Assembly: GCA_031963045.1 (NCBI GenBank) | Contig: JASSUK010000037.1 | Location: 1 to 50,532, forward strand | Direction of reading: 5' to 3' | Source: JASSUD01 sp031963045 | GTDB lineage: Bacteria > Pseudomonadota > Gammaproteobacteria > Burkholderiales > Burkholderiaceae | Length of the DNA stretch: 50,532 nt | In this document: positions 25,066-35,679 of the stretch, piece by piece | Layout of the letters: the number at the start of each line of letters is the position of its first letter | How positions within the stretch are numbered: the stretch's first letter is position 1 | Program-made: the position numbers and the translations under genes | The notes under the pieces: model-generated | What the model saw: the letters and a program-made list of their open reading frames with translations, nothing else | Database searches by the model: none | What the model was told of the DNA's origin: nothing

Positions 25066-28000
25066 TCACCTCCGATTTGCTTTGCGTGAGCGTGGAGGTG
25101 GCTCGTCCACAGCACCACGCTGCGCTAAAAGCTGCGCATTAGTCTCGCTTAGGCTTTTTCGTACTCCGTTGATTACAGTACCACTTGCTCTAAGTACATC
25201 TTGCGTTGAACTCCAGCACAGAAATGCTTTGTAGGTATCGCTCTCTTTGACGAGCTTCCATCTCCGTACAGACTTATCATGACTACCTGTTATTAGATAA
25301 AGGCCGTTAGGAGTTTCGTGCCAGGTTACGCTGGTCACTGGCCCATTAAAGGCTTCGATTGCTGCTAGCTCTTTGCCTGTATGAACGTCCCATATTCGCA
25401 CAGTCTTATCCATGCTGCCTGATGCGATCTGATCGCCTTTGGGTGAATATGCAAGGCTAGTAACTCCATCATTATGACCGTACAACGTGCGGAATAACTC
25501 CCCATTTTCTGGATTCCATAACTGCACAGTACGATCCTCACTTCCCGAAGCGATTTGATTACCTTGCGGCGAATATACGACACTCTTAACCCAACTTTTA
25601 TGGCCTTCCAAAACGTGGAGAAGCTCACCGGTTTTAGCATTCCACAATCTTATAGTGTTGTCTAAACTCCCCGAAGCGATCTGGTTAAGTGGAAGGGGCG
25701 AATAGGCAATACTGTAAACCCCCTTACTATGGCCTTCTAAAGTGCGGATGCACTTACCGCTTTCAGCTTCCCACAACCGCACGGTGCGATCATTGCTTCC
25801 CGAGGCGATCTGCTCGCCTTCAGGCGAATAAGCGACGCCAATAACCTCATGTTTATGGCCTTCTAGAATGAGATGCAAGTTACCCGTACTTATGTTCCAT
25901 ACGCGTATGGTTTTATCAGTACTTGCCGAGGCGATCTGCTCGCCTTTGGGCGAATAAGCGATGCTATTAATCCTGCGGGTATGGCCTTTTAAAGTATGGA
26001 GTGGCTTGCCGGTGTCCGCGTCCCATAACCGTATGGTTTGGTCCCAACTTCCTGAGGCGATCTGATTATTTTTGGGTAAATACTTAACGCTACTAACCCA
26101 ATCGTTATGGCCGCTTAAGGGGGAAAGCTGCGTGCTGTTATTTATGTTCCACAATCGCACAGTCTTGTCATAACTTCCTGATGCAATCTGATTGAATTGG
26201 GGAGAGTACGCCACACTTGTAATATTGTCGCCATGGCCTTCTAAAGTATAGAGGAGCTTACCAGTATTCGGATTCCATAGCCGTATGGTCTTATCGTAAC
26301 TTCCCGATACAATCCGATTGCCTTGTGGATGCTGCAAATACATGACGCAGTGCACTTGGTGGTTATGTCCTTCTAAGGTATGGATTACTTTCCCCTCTCG
26401 CACATCCCATATCAGCAAAGTCTTATCCCAACTTGCTGATACAAGTTGGTCTCCTTCGGACAAATAGGCGATACTAGTAACTATACTTTTATGTGCTTTT
26501 AGAGTATGGAGTAATGCTCCACTACTTAGGTCCCACAGCCGCACGGTGTCGTCATAACTTGCTGAGGCGAGTTGATTCCCTTTAGGCGAATAGGCGACAC
26601 TAGTAACTATCTTGCTATGTCCTTTTAAAGTTTGCAGCAGATTACCGTTACATACGTCCCACAACTTTATCGTATTGTCATAACTTATCGAGGCTATCTG
26701 GTCACCATTAGGTGAATAGGCGACGTTAACAGCCTCGTGGTGGTGATCTTTTAAGATGAGTTGAGTTTTGCCCGTATCTATATTCCACAATCGCACGGTT
26801 GTATCCCAACTACTCGAGACGATCTGATCATTTTTTGGCGAATACATAACACTAGTAATGCCTCCGCTGTGGCCTCGTAGGGTATCCTTCTTTTCCCAAT
26901 TTGACGTATCGTAGAGATTAATATTGCCATTCTCGAGGCCTACTGCAAATAATTTCCCATCGCCCGAGTACGCGCAGGACAGCACCCTATCCTGTTCTTC
27001 AAGAAAGGGGAGTTCATCAAACTGCACCCCTTTCATTTTTGCGTTGCTTAAATTAGCTTGACGCAGCCATATTTGGCGAAGATTAGCCTTTCTTAAATCC
27101 GACCCTTGCAATTGCGCAGAATCGAATACACCATAGCTCAGATCTGCACCGGGAATCTGAATTCCCTTTAAATCCGTTCCATTAAACTGCAAGCCTGCTT
27201 TGACTAAAATAGTGATGGCATTGGCCGCAGTTTGGCGGACTTCAACATCCGTTTTAGAGCGCTCGATAATCGCTAAAAGGTGCTCTTTAAATGCGTTTTC
27301 TTGATGAACACGCTCGGTCAGTAAGCGCACTACACCTAGATCTTTGACCCAATGTTTTGGGGCTAATGAGAAGTCTTTCAGTATTTGGCGGGGTGAAACA
27401 GTTTGGTTTTCAAAACTATAGGTGGAAGCATCGCTACCGCGGCGGCGGATGTTTAGTGCTTCGCACGCATCAAATGACTCAAATAGCGATCGCACAACAA
27501 AATATTCCAACAGCGACTTATGGATAAAGCGGTATTGATTACCGCTGCGGGTCAGCGGTGAGGCATCACGTAGCAATTGCTTTTTGTCTTCGCGCCCAAA
27601 AAAGCGCTCCTTCCAATTTCCCTCATCTTCAAACAACGAAAATTCGACCACCGGGTTACCTGCATTCTCGGTATATAAATGCACCGCCAAATCTTTCGCG
27701 AACCGCATACCGTGTCGGGTAAAGCCATCATCGGAGAGTTCCCTAAAACTCTCCCTTTTGGTACCGGCTAAAGCTGGGGTGCTTAAGCGCAGCTGGTCAC
27801 GCTCAAACCATAGTTTGACGAACTGGTCATACAGGTCCATGAGTAACTGTACGTCACTTCGAGTCTCCTCCTCGTTTTCCAGGTAGGGCAAAGCTTCTAA
27901 TATCACTCGGAGCAAAAAGGGAGTGCTGACCAAAGCATGTAAATGCGGTCGTTCGAGTGCCTGTTTATATTCGGGTACCGTCCAACCCATAGGGTTGCGC

Positions 28001-30042
28001 TGCACATATTTTTCTAGATACTGATTGCGTTCTGTTTCTGAAAATGGCGCGATCACGATTTCTTGAAAGGAGGAGGCCTCGCCCAGCAGGGTCTGATTAG
28101 GTTGAAAACGAATTTGATAGTCCTGGCCCAAATATTCGCTGCGACAACTGATGACCATATGACCTTGCCAGCCGTCGGGCTGGTTAATACGATTGTGCAG
28201 ATACAAATTCTGGGTTTGCTGAATTTCGTCAGAACCGTCCAAAATAAAGATGAACCGCTGCTTTTCCTTCTTTAATTTCTGAATTTGAAATTTAGACAGG
28301 CCTCTTTGCTTGAGCGCTTTGGCGATCAGATCGTGCTCAGGTTTTTCGATACTTGGCAGAGCAATAAACAGAGGAATCGTATCTGGTTCTTTTTTCTGGC
28401 CCCATAATTCCTTTTCGAGCATGCGGTTGAAGGTCGTTTTGCCGGCTCCGGAGTCGCCCGTCAGCAAAATCACGTGTGTATCTTTTAGTAAGGCTTGAAC
28501 AGTCGATAACAGCAAAAAGGGGGCGGTGTCTTGCAAAGGTGTTTTGCCGTAGGGCGCCACATAGAGCTGCAGCGTTTCCTGAAATGCCTTATCGTGCTTA
28601 AGGGCATCGAAGTACTGTTCTTTCAGCGCAGCCTTCGAATCTGCATGGAATACCCGTAGTTGTTGATGGTGTTGTTGCACGGTGGAGGCCAGCTGCCGGT
28701 GCAGCGTGGCGTGTATGTCGCCGAAGATTCCATCTAATAGCTTCGTAAACTCCAGTTCGCCCAGCGTGGAGGACGGATCCTGTAAACGGGATATAAGCTG
28801 GGCGTGCCCATCCCAAAACTTGCTCAGAAACGTTTTGGCTTCCTCGCTGCTCGCTAAAAGCCGCTCGATGAGCTTAAAAAGGACGCCATGCTGACTTTTT
28901 TGATAGGCATACTTGTTGTTACTGTCCCCATCAAATCGGAGCATATCCTCCATGCGCACCGTGGTCGATGTAATAAAGCGCCCCAGGCATTGCGTATAGC
29001 TCTCTGGGGTTAAGGAAACTGGAACTATGCCATGCGTATCCTCCTTCCGCTCCTGTGCCCGAATTTCCAAAAAAGCCATTTCCGTTAACACATGATGAAA
29101 CTCGGCGTTATATGCAGGCACTTGTGAAAACTTTTTGACCACCTGACGTATGGCCACAGCGCTCGCTTGCTCATCGTCTTCGAGATAGGCTTTTCGATCT
29201 TCGAGGTAGGCCTTTTGAAGTTCTTGATAAAACTTTTCATAGTTCGGCCATTTTTCCAAATAGCTTCCTAATACCTCCGAACAACATACGACGACCTTAT
29301 CGACCGGTTTCACTCCTTTTTTTAACTGAGTGGGCAATAAACAGAGCTGATTGCTTAAGATATTTTCTAACCGGGCATCCTCTTCCAACTCCTGTATAGG
29401 AGTTGAATATGGTTGCGCCGTTGGTGCTTGATCGGAATAGAGGGTGACTTGGATTTTAGATAACTGTTTGATTAAATCTTTAGACGTAGAAGCCCTGGCC
29501 TCTCCGTGTGTTGAATTATCGTGGGCATACACCAGAAAAAGACTCGGTTTATTGGGCACCTCTAAGGATCCCAATGTCGATAGCGCTTTCTCAAACAGAT
29601 AATCTATCCAGGCACTTTTTTGTTGGACAGACATCGAAGCAGAGGTGGCGGTCTGAGTCACAACTGAGGTATCGCTTGCAAACCGGGGTAGAGCAGGGAC
29701 TATGGATGAAGACTTGATTCCCTTATGACCCCACTTTTGCGCCTTTTTATAGCTCCCCAGCGCTCTATCGTGTTGCCCTAACTTTTCTAATACCTTGCCA
29801 TGCTCGAAATACACGGTAGCGATTTTATCCCGCAGAGTTTGATCTGCTAGGGTTTCAGGAGCATGCGCCTTTTTCAAGGCTTTTTTCATCTCGGATAACG
29901 AGGCTTCTGCGTCATCGCACAACACCAACGCGATCTTGAGATCCTTAGCCTTGCGGGCAGTCTCTAAGTAAGAGCTCGCTAGATCTAGCGTTTCCTGTAG
30001 CGAGAGTAGGCTCCGTGATGACGAAAAGATGCTGCCTAGCAT
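25066..30042 (-). CDS. NLR-like protein: TPR-like, TIR/SEFIR-like, NTPase, pentapeptide, 14 WD40 repeats (type 2)
   Basis: A 1658-residue protein; ATG at 30042 with AGGA upstream. Parts: helical N-terminus with an SGDRALGSYKKAQKWGH-like TPR segment; TIR/SEFIR-like domain from SLFLVYAHDN (about 166) through TLYSDQAPTAQ to EFHHVLTEMAFL (about 316) and HGIVPVSLTP; P-loop NTPase with Walker A TGDSGAGKTTF near 529, Walker B FIFILDGSDE near 602, and MVISCRSEYLG; FIHKSLLEYFVVRSLF closing the NTPase; a pentapeptide-like block near 950-1008 (GIQIPGADLSYGVFDSAQL, LRKANLRQIWLRQANL); then 14 WD40 repeats to about 1595, enough for two seven-bladed propellers; tail with LSETNAQLLAQRGAVDEPPP. The NTPase differs clearly from the type-1 genes though the N-terminal half is homologous. 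The WD40 repeats are more diverged here than at the left edge. Confidence 0.9.
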   Translation of the reverse strand: MLGSIFSSSRSLLSLQETLDLASSYLETARKAKDLKIALVLCDDAEASLSEMKKALKKAHAPETLADQTLRDKIATVYFEHGKVLEKLGQHDRALGSYKKAQKWGHKGIKSSSIVPALPRFASDTSVVTQTATSASMSVQQKSAWIDYLFEKALSTLGSLEVPNKPSLFLVYAHDNSTHGEARASTSKDLIKQLSKIQVTLYSDQAPTAQPYSTPIQELEEDARLENILSNQLCLLPTQLKKGVKPVDKVVVCCSEVLGSYLEKWPNYEKFYQELQKAYLEDRKAYLEDDEQASAVAIRQVVKKFSQVPAYNAEFHHVLTEMAFLEIRAQERKEDTHGIVPVSLTPESYTQCLGRFITSTTVRMEDMLRFDGDSNNKYAYQKSQHGVLFKLIERLLASSEEAKTFLSKFWDGHAQLISRLQDPSSTLGELEFTKLLDGIFGDIHATLHRQLASTVQQHHQQLRVFHADSKAALKEQYFDALKHDKAFQETLQLYVAPYGKTPLQDTAPFLLLSTVQALLKDTHVILLTGDSGAGKTTFNRMLEKELWGQKKEPDTIPLFIALPSIEKPEHDLIAKALKQRGLSKFQIQKLKKEKQRFIFILDGSDEIQQTQNLYLHNRINQPDGWQGHMVISCRSEYLGQDYQIRFQPNQTLLGEASSFQEIVIAPFSETERNQYLEKYVQRNPMGWTVPEYKQALERPHLHALVSTPFLLRVILEALPYLENEEETRSDVQLLMDLYDQFVKLWFERDQLRLSTPALAGTKRESFRELSDDGFTRHGMRFAKDLAVHLYTENAGNPVVEFSLFEDEGNWKERFFGREDKKQLLRDASPLTRSGNQYRFIHKSLLEYFVVRSLFESFDACEALNIRRRGSDASTYSFENQTVSPRQILKDFSLAPKHWVKDLGVVRLLTERVHQENAFKEHLLAIIERSKTDVEVRQTAANAITILVKAGLQFNGTDLKGIQIPGADLSYGVFDSAQLQGSDLRKANLRQIWLRQANLSNAKMKGVQFDELPFLEEQDRVLSCAYSGDGKLFAVGLENGNINLYDTSNWEKKDTLRGHSGGITSVMYSPKNDQIVSSSWDTTVRLWNIDTGKTQLILKDHHHEAVNVAYSPNGDQIASISYDNTIKLWDVCNGNLLQTLKGHSKIVTSVAYSPKGNQLASASYDDTVRLWDLSSGALLHTLKAHKSIVTSIAYLSEGDQLVSASWDKTLLIWDVREGKVIHTLEGHNHQVHCVMYLQHPQGNRIVSGSYDKTIRLWNPNTGKLLYTLEGHGDNITSVAYSPQFNQIASGSYDKTVRLWNINNSTQLSPLSGHNDWVSSVKYLPKNNQIASGSWDQTIRLWDADTGKPLHTLKGHTRRINSIAYSPKGEQIASASTDKTIRVWNISTGNLHLILEGHKHEVIGVAYSPEGEQIASGSNDRTVRLWEAESGKCIRTLEGHSKGVYSIAYSPLPLNQIASGSLDNTIRLWNAKTGELLHVLEGHKSWVKSVVYSPQGNQIASGSEDRTVQLWNPENGELFRTLYGHNDGVTSLAYSPKGDQIASGSMDKTVRIWDVHTGKELAAIEAFNGPVTSVTWHETPNGLYLITGSHDKSVRRWKLVKESDTYKAFLCWSSTQDVLRASGTVINGVRKSLSETNAQLLAQRGAVDEPPPRSRKANRR

Positions 30043-30213
30043 GGTTTTATCCTGTTAATTTCTATAATTGAGCATTGGAATATGGCATCGACTTGAGCAA
30101 ACCTACCCCGATCTCAATAGCTATATAAGAAAGCTTTCTATGAAATCGGGGTAATCGGCCATTGGAGTTGACCCTTTTTCGCGGACAGTTTTACACTACA
30201 CAAAAGGAGTCCT

Positions 30214-30378
30214 TTGACCGAACCCTCTAGGCGGCGCAATGAAGTTGAACGCCTCTTCCGCCGCCTTAAAGGCTTTAGGCGTGTCTTCTCCCGTTTCGAC
30301 AAGCTCGACGTCATGTTCAATGCTTTTATACACGTCGCCTTTATTGTCGATGCGCTTAAATTTAAATATAAGTGTTAA
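30214..30378 (+). pseudogene. C-terminal remnant of an IS5-family transposase
   Basis: The plus-strand frame reads RRRNEVERLFRRLKGFRRVF followed by SRFDKLDVMFNAFIHVAF and ends at TAA 30376-30378. This matches the conserved C-terminus of IS5-family (IS427-like) DDE transposases. The rest of the transposase is missing. It lies in the 373-bp gap between the two type-2 NLR-like genes and could have provided homology for their duplication. Confidence 0.75.
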
Positions 30379-30415
30379 CAGGCCCTAATAAAGGCAAGGT
30401 CAATGAGTGACAAGC

Positions 30416-33400
30416 TCACATTATCGGACAAGGTGATGGCGATGCGCTGACTTCTGAGGCAGATGCAATCATTATGGGTGCCTGTTCTCTAACAGCCCCG
30501 CGCTGAATGAGTAACTGTGCGTTCATCGGACTTAAGCCCACGGCACCTTGGATAGATAGCCCAAGCACTGTCAGCCTACCCCGCGTTGAACTTCGGCACA
30601 GAAGCACTTGGCAGCGATCACCGTTGAATTGAACCTGCCACAGGCGCACCGCCCCATCTTCACCATTAGTCACAAGATATGTATTTCCTTCTGGAGTAGC
30701 ATACCAAGCTACACTGTTAATGGCCCCGTGACATGTCTCAACAACCGCCTGACATTGGCCTGATGCGACATCCCAGAGCAGTACTGTCGCGTCAACACTG
30801 CCGGAGGCAATTTGCCGACCATCAGGTGAATACACAAGGCTTTTAACCGAGCTGGTATGCCCTGCCAAAGAGATGACTTTGTTGGTGATCATATCCCACA
30901 GTTGACTCGTCAGCTGGCCATCGGGCGAATATGTATGGATTAGAATGGAATCGTTAGGGTTCGCCAGCCTGCGGATCTCTTGGCCGGTCTGCGCGTCCCA
31001 TAGTCGCACCGTGTAGTCAGCACCACCGGAAGCGATTTGTTGGCCATCGGGCGAATATGCAACGCTATAAACAGGGTTAGTATGGCCTGCTAAGGTGTGG
31101 AGAATCTCGCCAGTCTGAGCGTCCCATAGCCGAACCGTTTCGTCATTACTACCGGAAGCAATCTGCCGGCTATCAGGTGAAAACACAACGCTTTTAATAT
31201 AGTCGGTATGACCTATTAAGGTAGAGAGAGCTTTGCCAGTTTGAGCGTCCCACAGCCGAATCGTCTTGTCATTACTACCGGAAGCAATCTGCCGACCATC
31301 AGGTGAAAACGCAACGCTTTCAATATAGCAGCCAGTGTGACCTGTTAAGGTGTGGAGAATTTCACCAGTCTGAGTGTTCCATAGCCGAACCGTTTCGTCA
31401 TTACTACCGGAAGCAATCTGCTGGCCATCAGGTGAAAACGCAATGCTTTCAATATAGCCAGTGTGACCTGTTAAGGTGTGGAGAACTTCGCCAGTCTGAG
31501 CGTCCCACAGCCGAATCGTTCTGCCACTACTACCGATTACGAGCTGTCGGCCATCAGGCAAAACCACAACGCTGATAATGCGGCCCGTATTATCTGTTAA
31601 GGTGGGAGAGATTTTACCAGTCTGCGCACCCCACAGCCGAACGGCCCGATCCAAACTGCCGGAGGCGATTTGCTGACCATCCGGTGAATACGCGAGGCCT
31701 ATAATCGAGGAGCTATGTCCTGTCAGCGTGCGGATTTCTTGGCCAGTTCCCATACTCCATAGCCGAACCGTATTGTCATCACTGCCAGAAGCGATCTGCC
31801 GGCCATCGGGCGAATACACAACGTTCCTAATCGATGCGGTATGACCTTTCAAGATGTGGATTTCTTGGCCAGTTTGCGTATCCCATAGTCGGACCATGCT
31901 GTCTCGACTGCCAGAAGCGATCTGCCGGCCGTCAGGTGAGTACACGATGCTTGTAACAGCCTCGGTATGACCTGCTAAGGTGTGCAGGATATAGCCGGTC
32001 TGGACGTCCCACAGCCGAACTATTTTGTCATCACTAGCGGAGGCGATCTGCTGGCCATTGGGCGAATACGCCACGCTCAAAACATGCCAGGTATGGATTA
32101 GTAAGTGGTGAAAGATCCTTTTGCCTGCCTGGGCGTCCCACAGTTGCATCGTTTGGTCCCAACTGCCGGAAACGATTTGTCGGCCATCGGGCGAATACGC
32201 CAGACTCAACACTTTCTCACTATGACCTTTTAAGATGTGAATTTCTTGGCCGGTCTGCGCGTCCCATAGTCGCACCATGTGGTCAGCACCACCGGAAGCG
32301 ATTTGTCGGCTATCGGGCGAATATGCAACGCTATAAATAGAGCCAATATGGCCTGCTAAGGTATAGATTTTCTGCCAGCTTGTAGCGTTGTATAAGTTGA
32401 TCTCGCCGCTAGCGAGTCCGACGGCAAGCAATTGTCCATCCGGAGAATAAGCACATGCCATGACTTCGCTGCTTTCCTTTAACCAAGGCCATTCGCCAAA
32501 CTGCACCCCATGCATCCGAGTCCCACTTAAGCTGGCATTGCGCATCCATACGCCGCGCAGATTCGCTTTGCTGAGATCTGCTCCGTCCAGTCTCGCACAA
32601 TCAAAAAAACCGTCACTGAGATCTGCTCCTGGAATCTGGATGCCTTGTAAATTCGCTCCGTTAAAATGCACCCCTGCTATGACTAAAACCGTAATCGCAT
32701 TAGCTGCGGCTTGACGTACGGTTTTGTCGGTTTTAGAGCGCTCGATAATCGCTAAAAGCTGTTCTTTAAAGGCGGGCTCTTGCTCAACGCGCTCGGTCAA
32801 CCATCGCACCACGCCAAGATCGCGAACCCAATGCTTGGGAGCTAGCGATATCTCTGGCTGTGACCGAGAGGGTAAAATAGGCTGAGCTTCAAAGCTATAG
32901 ATGGATGTATTACTACCTCGACGGGGGCGAGTGCCCAGCTCTATGCACGCATCAAACGACTCGAAGAGCGCTTGCGCTACCAAATATTCAAGCAGCGATT
33001 TATGGATAAAGCGGTATTGATGACCGCTTCGGCTCAACGGCCAGGCTTCGCGCAGCAGTTGCTTTTCCTCGTCTCTGCCAAAAAAAGTCTCTTTCCAATT
33101 GCCCCTGTCTTTACGCAACGAATACTCAACAACCGGACTGCCCGCATTCTCGCTATACAGATGCACCGCTAACGCTTGTACCAATGCGATGCCGTGCTCG
33201 GCAAAGTCATCATCGCACAACGCTCTAAAAGCCTCACTTTTATTCCCCGTTAAATTTTGTGCGCTTAAGCGCTGCTCATTGCGCTCAAACCAACGTCTAA
33301 TAAATTGCTCATACAGATCCAGGCGTAACTGGATGGCACTTTGAGCTTTCCCCTCGCTTTCCAGGTAAGGCAAGGCTTCAAGTACGACACGCAACAAAAA

Positions 33401-35563
33401 AGGGCTGCTGACCAAGTCTTTTAAATACGGTTGTTCTAGGGCATTTTGATATCGTTGCACAGCCCAGGTCATCTGGTTGTGCTGCACATATTTTTCTAGA
33501 TACTGATTACACTGTGCTTCTGAAAACGGCGCGATCACCACTTCTTGAAAGGACGGGTCCTCGCCCTGCAGATGCGGATTAGGTTGAAAACGGCTTCGAT
33601 AGTCCTCGCCCAGATATTCACTGCGACAACTGATAACCATGCGGCCTTGCCAGCCGTCAGGTTGGTTGATGCCATTGCTCAGATATATATTCCGGGTCTG
33701 GCGAATCTCATCATAGCCGTCCAAAATAAAGATGAACTTTTGTTTTTCTGTCCTTAAGGTCTGAATCTGAAATTCTGACAGTCCTTTTTTCTTTAATGCT
33801 TTGGGGATGAGATTGTGCTCAGGTTTATCAATACTCGCTAGAGAAATAAAAAGCGGGATCGCATCGGGTTCTTTTTTCTGGTCCCATAATTGCTTTTCTA
33901 GAATGCGATTGAACGTGGTTTTGCCCGCTCCGGAGTCCCCCGTCAACAGGATCACGTATTTATCGTTTAGAAAGGTTCGAACTTGGGGGAAAAGGTGAAC
34001 AGTGTTAGTAGTCTCATTTAAGCTCACTTTGCCGTGGGGTGCCACATAGAGCTGGAGGGTTTGCTTAAATGCCTCATCTTGCTTGAAGGCAGCGAAATAC
34101 TGTTCCTTCAACGCAATTCTAGGATCTGCATGGAACATCCGCAACTGTTGGTGGTGTTGCTGCACGGTGAAAACAAGCTGGCTGTGCAGGGCAGTGCGTA
34201 TGCCGTCGAAGATGCCATCTACGAACTTGGCAAACTCCAGCTCGCCCAGCGTGGATGACCCATTATCATTATTTAAACGAGAAATAAAATCGCTGTACCC
34301 CTGCCAAAACTTGTTCAGAAACGTTTTGGCCTCATCGCTGCCCACTAAAACCCGCTCGATCAGCTTAAACAGCACCCAGTGCCGACTTTGATTCGGATAT
34401 ACGGCTTGCCCCGCTTTGGCTTGCTCCTCAAATCGAGGAATATCCTCCATGCGCACTTTGGTTTTTTCAATAAAATGATCTAGGCAGTATTTATAACTCC
34501 TGGGGGTTAATGAAACCGGGATAATGCCGTGTTCATCTCCTCGCTCCTGTGCCCTGATTTGCAAAAAAGCCATTTCCGTCAACACATGATGGAACCCTGC
34601 TTGACGTGAAAATTGTTCGACTACCGTACGTATTGCCGAAGTACCTGCTTTTTCACCGTCTTGGCGATAGGCTGCTAGATCTTGGGAATAGACCTCGTGA
34701 AGCTTCTCATAAAACGTTTGATATTCCGGCCATTGTAGGTAGCTTCCTAATACCTCCGAACAACACACCACCACCTTATCGACCGGTTTTACATCGCCTC
34801 GCAATTGATCGGGCAACAAACAGAGTTGACTGGTTAATATATCTCCTATCTGTTCGTCCTTTTCCAGTTCTTCCGGCGAGCTGGAAAAGGGTTGCCCCAT
34901 CGGGGTTTGATCGGAATACAAGTTGACGCGGATTTGAGATAACTTATCGATTAAATATTTAGCCGTAGAGGCCTCAGCCCGTCCATGATTTTTATTGTCG
35001 TGGGCATATACTAGAAAAAGGCTGGGTTTATTGGACACCTCTAACGATCCCAGTGTCGACAGCGCCTTTTCAAATAGATAATCTACCAGCGTGCTTTTTT
35101 GCTGGGCAGGTAGGGGAGCAGATGTGGCGGTTTGAGCCCACGCCGGCGCACCACTCAAAGAAAGCAGAACAGCTGGGGGGAGGGATACAGGCTGCATCCT
35201 CGAATAGCCCCAGTCTTGCGCTTTTTTGCGACTCGCCTGCGCTTTGTGAGGCTTTCCAAATTCATCCAAGAGTTCCGCGCGCTCAAAATAGACTTCCGCG
35301 ATACGCTGGCGCAATGCCTCTTCTTCCGGTGTCTGAGGCGTACGTGCTTGGATAAAAGCGCCTTTCACCTCTGATAAAAGAGGAAATAGTTGGCGTGCAT
35401 CTGCGATATTTTTGAAAGCGACTTTTGCCTGGTCATATAAGATTAAGGATACCTCGAGATGCTGCGCTGTCTTTTGCAAACGAGCCTGATCCAGATAAAT
35501 TTGCGCTGCTAGCACCTGCGCTTGGGTGCTTGTCAGGGCTTGGGAAACAGGATTACGCAACAC
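30416..35563 (-). CDS. NLR-like protein: TPR-like, TIR/SEFIR-like, NTPase, pentapeptide, about 15 WD40 repeats (type 2)
   Basis: A 1715-residue paralogue of the gene at 25066. GTG start at 35563 with AAGGAG eight bases upstream. Parts: helical N-terminus (IYLDQARLQKTAQHLEVSLI); TIR/SEFIR-like domain with SLFLVYAHDNKNHG (about 184), VNLYSDQTPMGQ, KVVVCCSEVLGSYL, FHHVLTEMAFLQIR (about 324); NTPase with Walker A TGDSGAGKTTF near 542, FIFILDGYDE and MVISCRSEYLG; pentapeptide block near 961-1021 (GIQIPGADLSDGFFDCARL); WD40 array from about 1031 to 1640 with units such as GHTxxIxSVxxSPDGRQIAS; tail with LSPMNAQLLIQRGAVRE. One repeat near the C-terminal end (LANPNDSILIHTYSPDGQLT) is broken. Several adjacent WD40 units near 31100-31500 are almost identical in DNA. 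It is divergent from the gene at 36307. Confidence 0.9.
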   Translation of the reverse strand: MLRNPVSQALTSTQAQVLAAQIYLDQARLQKTAQHLEVSLILYDQAKVAFKNIADARQLFPLLSEVKGAFIQARTPQTPEEEALRQRIAEVYFERAELLDEFGKPHKAQASRKKAQDWGYSRMQPVSLPPAVLLSLSGAPAWAQTATSAPLPAQQKSTLVDYLFEKALSTLGSLEVSNKPSLFLVYAHDNKNHGRAEASTAKYLIDKLSQIRVNLYSDQTPMGQPFSSSPEELEKDEQIGDILTSQLCLLPDQLRGDVKPVDKVVVCCSEVLGSYLQWPEYQTFYEKLHEVYSQDLAAYRQDGEKAGTSAIRTVVEQFSRQAGFHHVLTEMAFLQIRAQERGDEHGIIPVSLTPRSYKYCLDHFIEKTKVRMEDIPRFEEQAKAGQAVYPNQSRHWVLFKLIERVLVGSDEAKTFLNKFWQGYSDFISRLNNDNGSSTLGELEFAKFVDGIFDGIRTALHSQLVFTVQQHHQQLRMFHADPRIALKEQYFAAFKQDEAFKQTLQLYVAPHGKVSLNETTNTVHLFPQVRTFLNDKYVILLTGDSGAGKTTFNRILEKQLWDQKKEPDAIPLFISLASIDKPEHNLIPKALKKKGLSEFQIQTLRTEKQKFIFILDGYDEIRQTRNIYLSNGINQPDGWQGRMVISCRSEYLGEDYRSRFQPNPHLQGEDPSFQEVVIAPFSEAQCNQYLEKYVQHNQMTWAVQRYQNALEQPYLKDLVSSPFLLRVVLEALPYLESEGKAQSAIQLRLDLYEQFIRRWFERNEQRLSAQNLTGNKSEAFRALCDDDFAEHGIALVQALAVHLYSENAGSPVVEYSLRKDRGNWKETFFGRDEEKQLLREAWPLSRSGHQYRFIHKSLLEYLVAQALFESFDACIELGTRPRRGSNTSIYSFEAQPILPSRSQPEISLAPKHWVRDLGVVRWLTERVEQEPAFKEQLLAIIERSKTDKTVRQAAANAITVLVIAGVHFNGANLQGIQIPGADLSDGFFDCARLDGADLSKANLRGVWMRNASLSGTRMHGVQFGEWPWLKESSEVMACAYSPDGQLLAVGLASGEINLYNATSWQKIYTLAGHIGSIYSVAYSPDSRQIASGGADHMVRLWDAQTGQEIHILKGHSEKVLSLAYSPDGRQIVSGSWDQTMQLWDAQAGKRIFHHLLIHTWHVLSVAYSPNGQQIASASDDKIVRLWDVQTGYILHTLAGHTEAVTSIVYSPDGRQIASGSRDSMVRLWDTQTGQEIHILKGHTASIRNVVYSPDGRQIASGSDDNTVRLWSMGTGQEIRTLTGHSSSIIGLAYSPDGQQIASGSLDRAVRLWGAQTGKISPTLTDNTGRIISVVVLPDGRQLVIGSSGRTIRLWDAQTGEVLHTLTGHTGYIESIAFSPDGQQIASGSNDETVRLWNTQTGEILHTLTGHTGCYIESVAFSPDGRQIASGSNDKTIRLWDAQTGKALSTLIGHTDYIKSVVFSPDSRQIASGSNDETVRLWDAQTGEILHTLAGHTNPVYSVAYSPDGQQIASGGADYTVRLWDAQTGQEIRRLANPNDSILIHTYSPDGQLTSQLWDMITNKVISLAGHTSSVKSLVYSPDGRQIASGSVDATVLLWDVASGQCQAVVETCHGAINSVAWYATPEGNTYLVTNGEDGAVRLWQVQFNGDRCQVLLCRSSTRGRLTVLGLSIQGAVGLSPMNAQLLIQRGAVREQAPIMIASASEVSASPSPCPIM

Positions 35564-35679
35564 CCTCGATACTCCTTCTATTGATTAGTTTTAGTCCGGC
35601 GGCAGGCGTTTTGTATGCTTTGTGCTTACATAACCGCACAACGACTTTGCTGATGCTGTGTTGCTTATGCACGCTGTTG

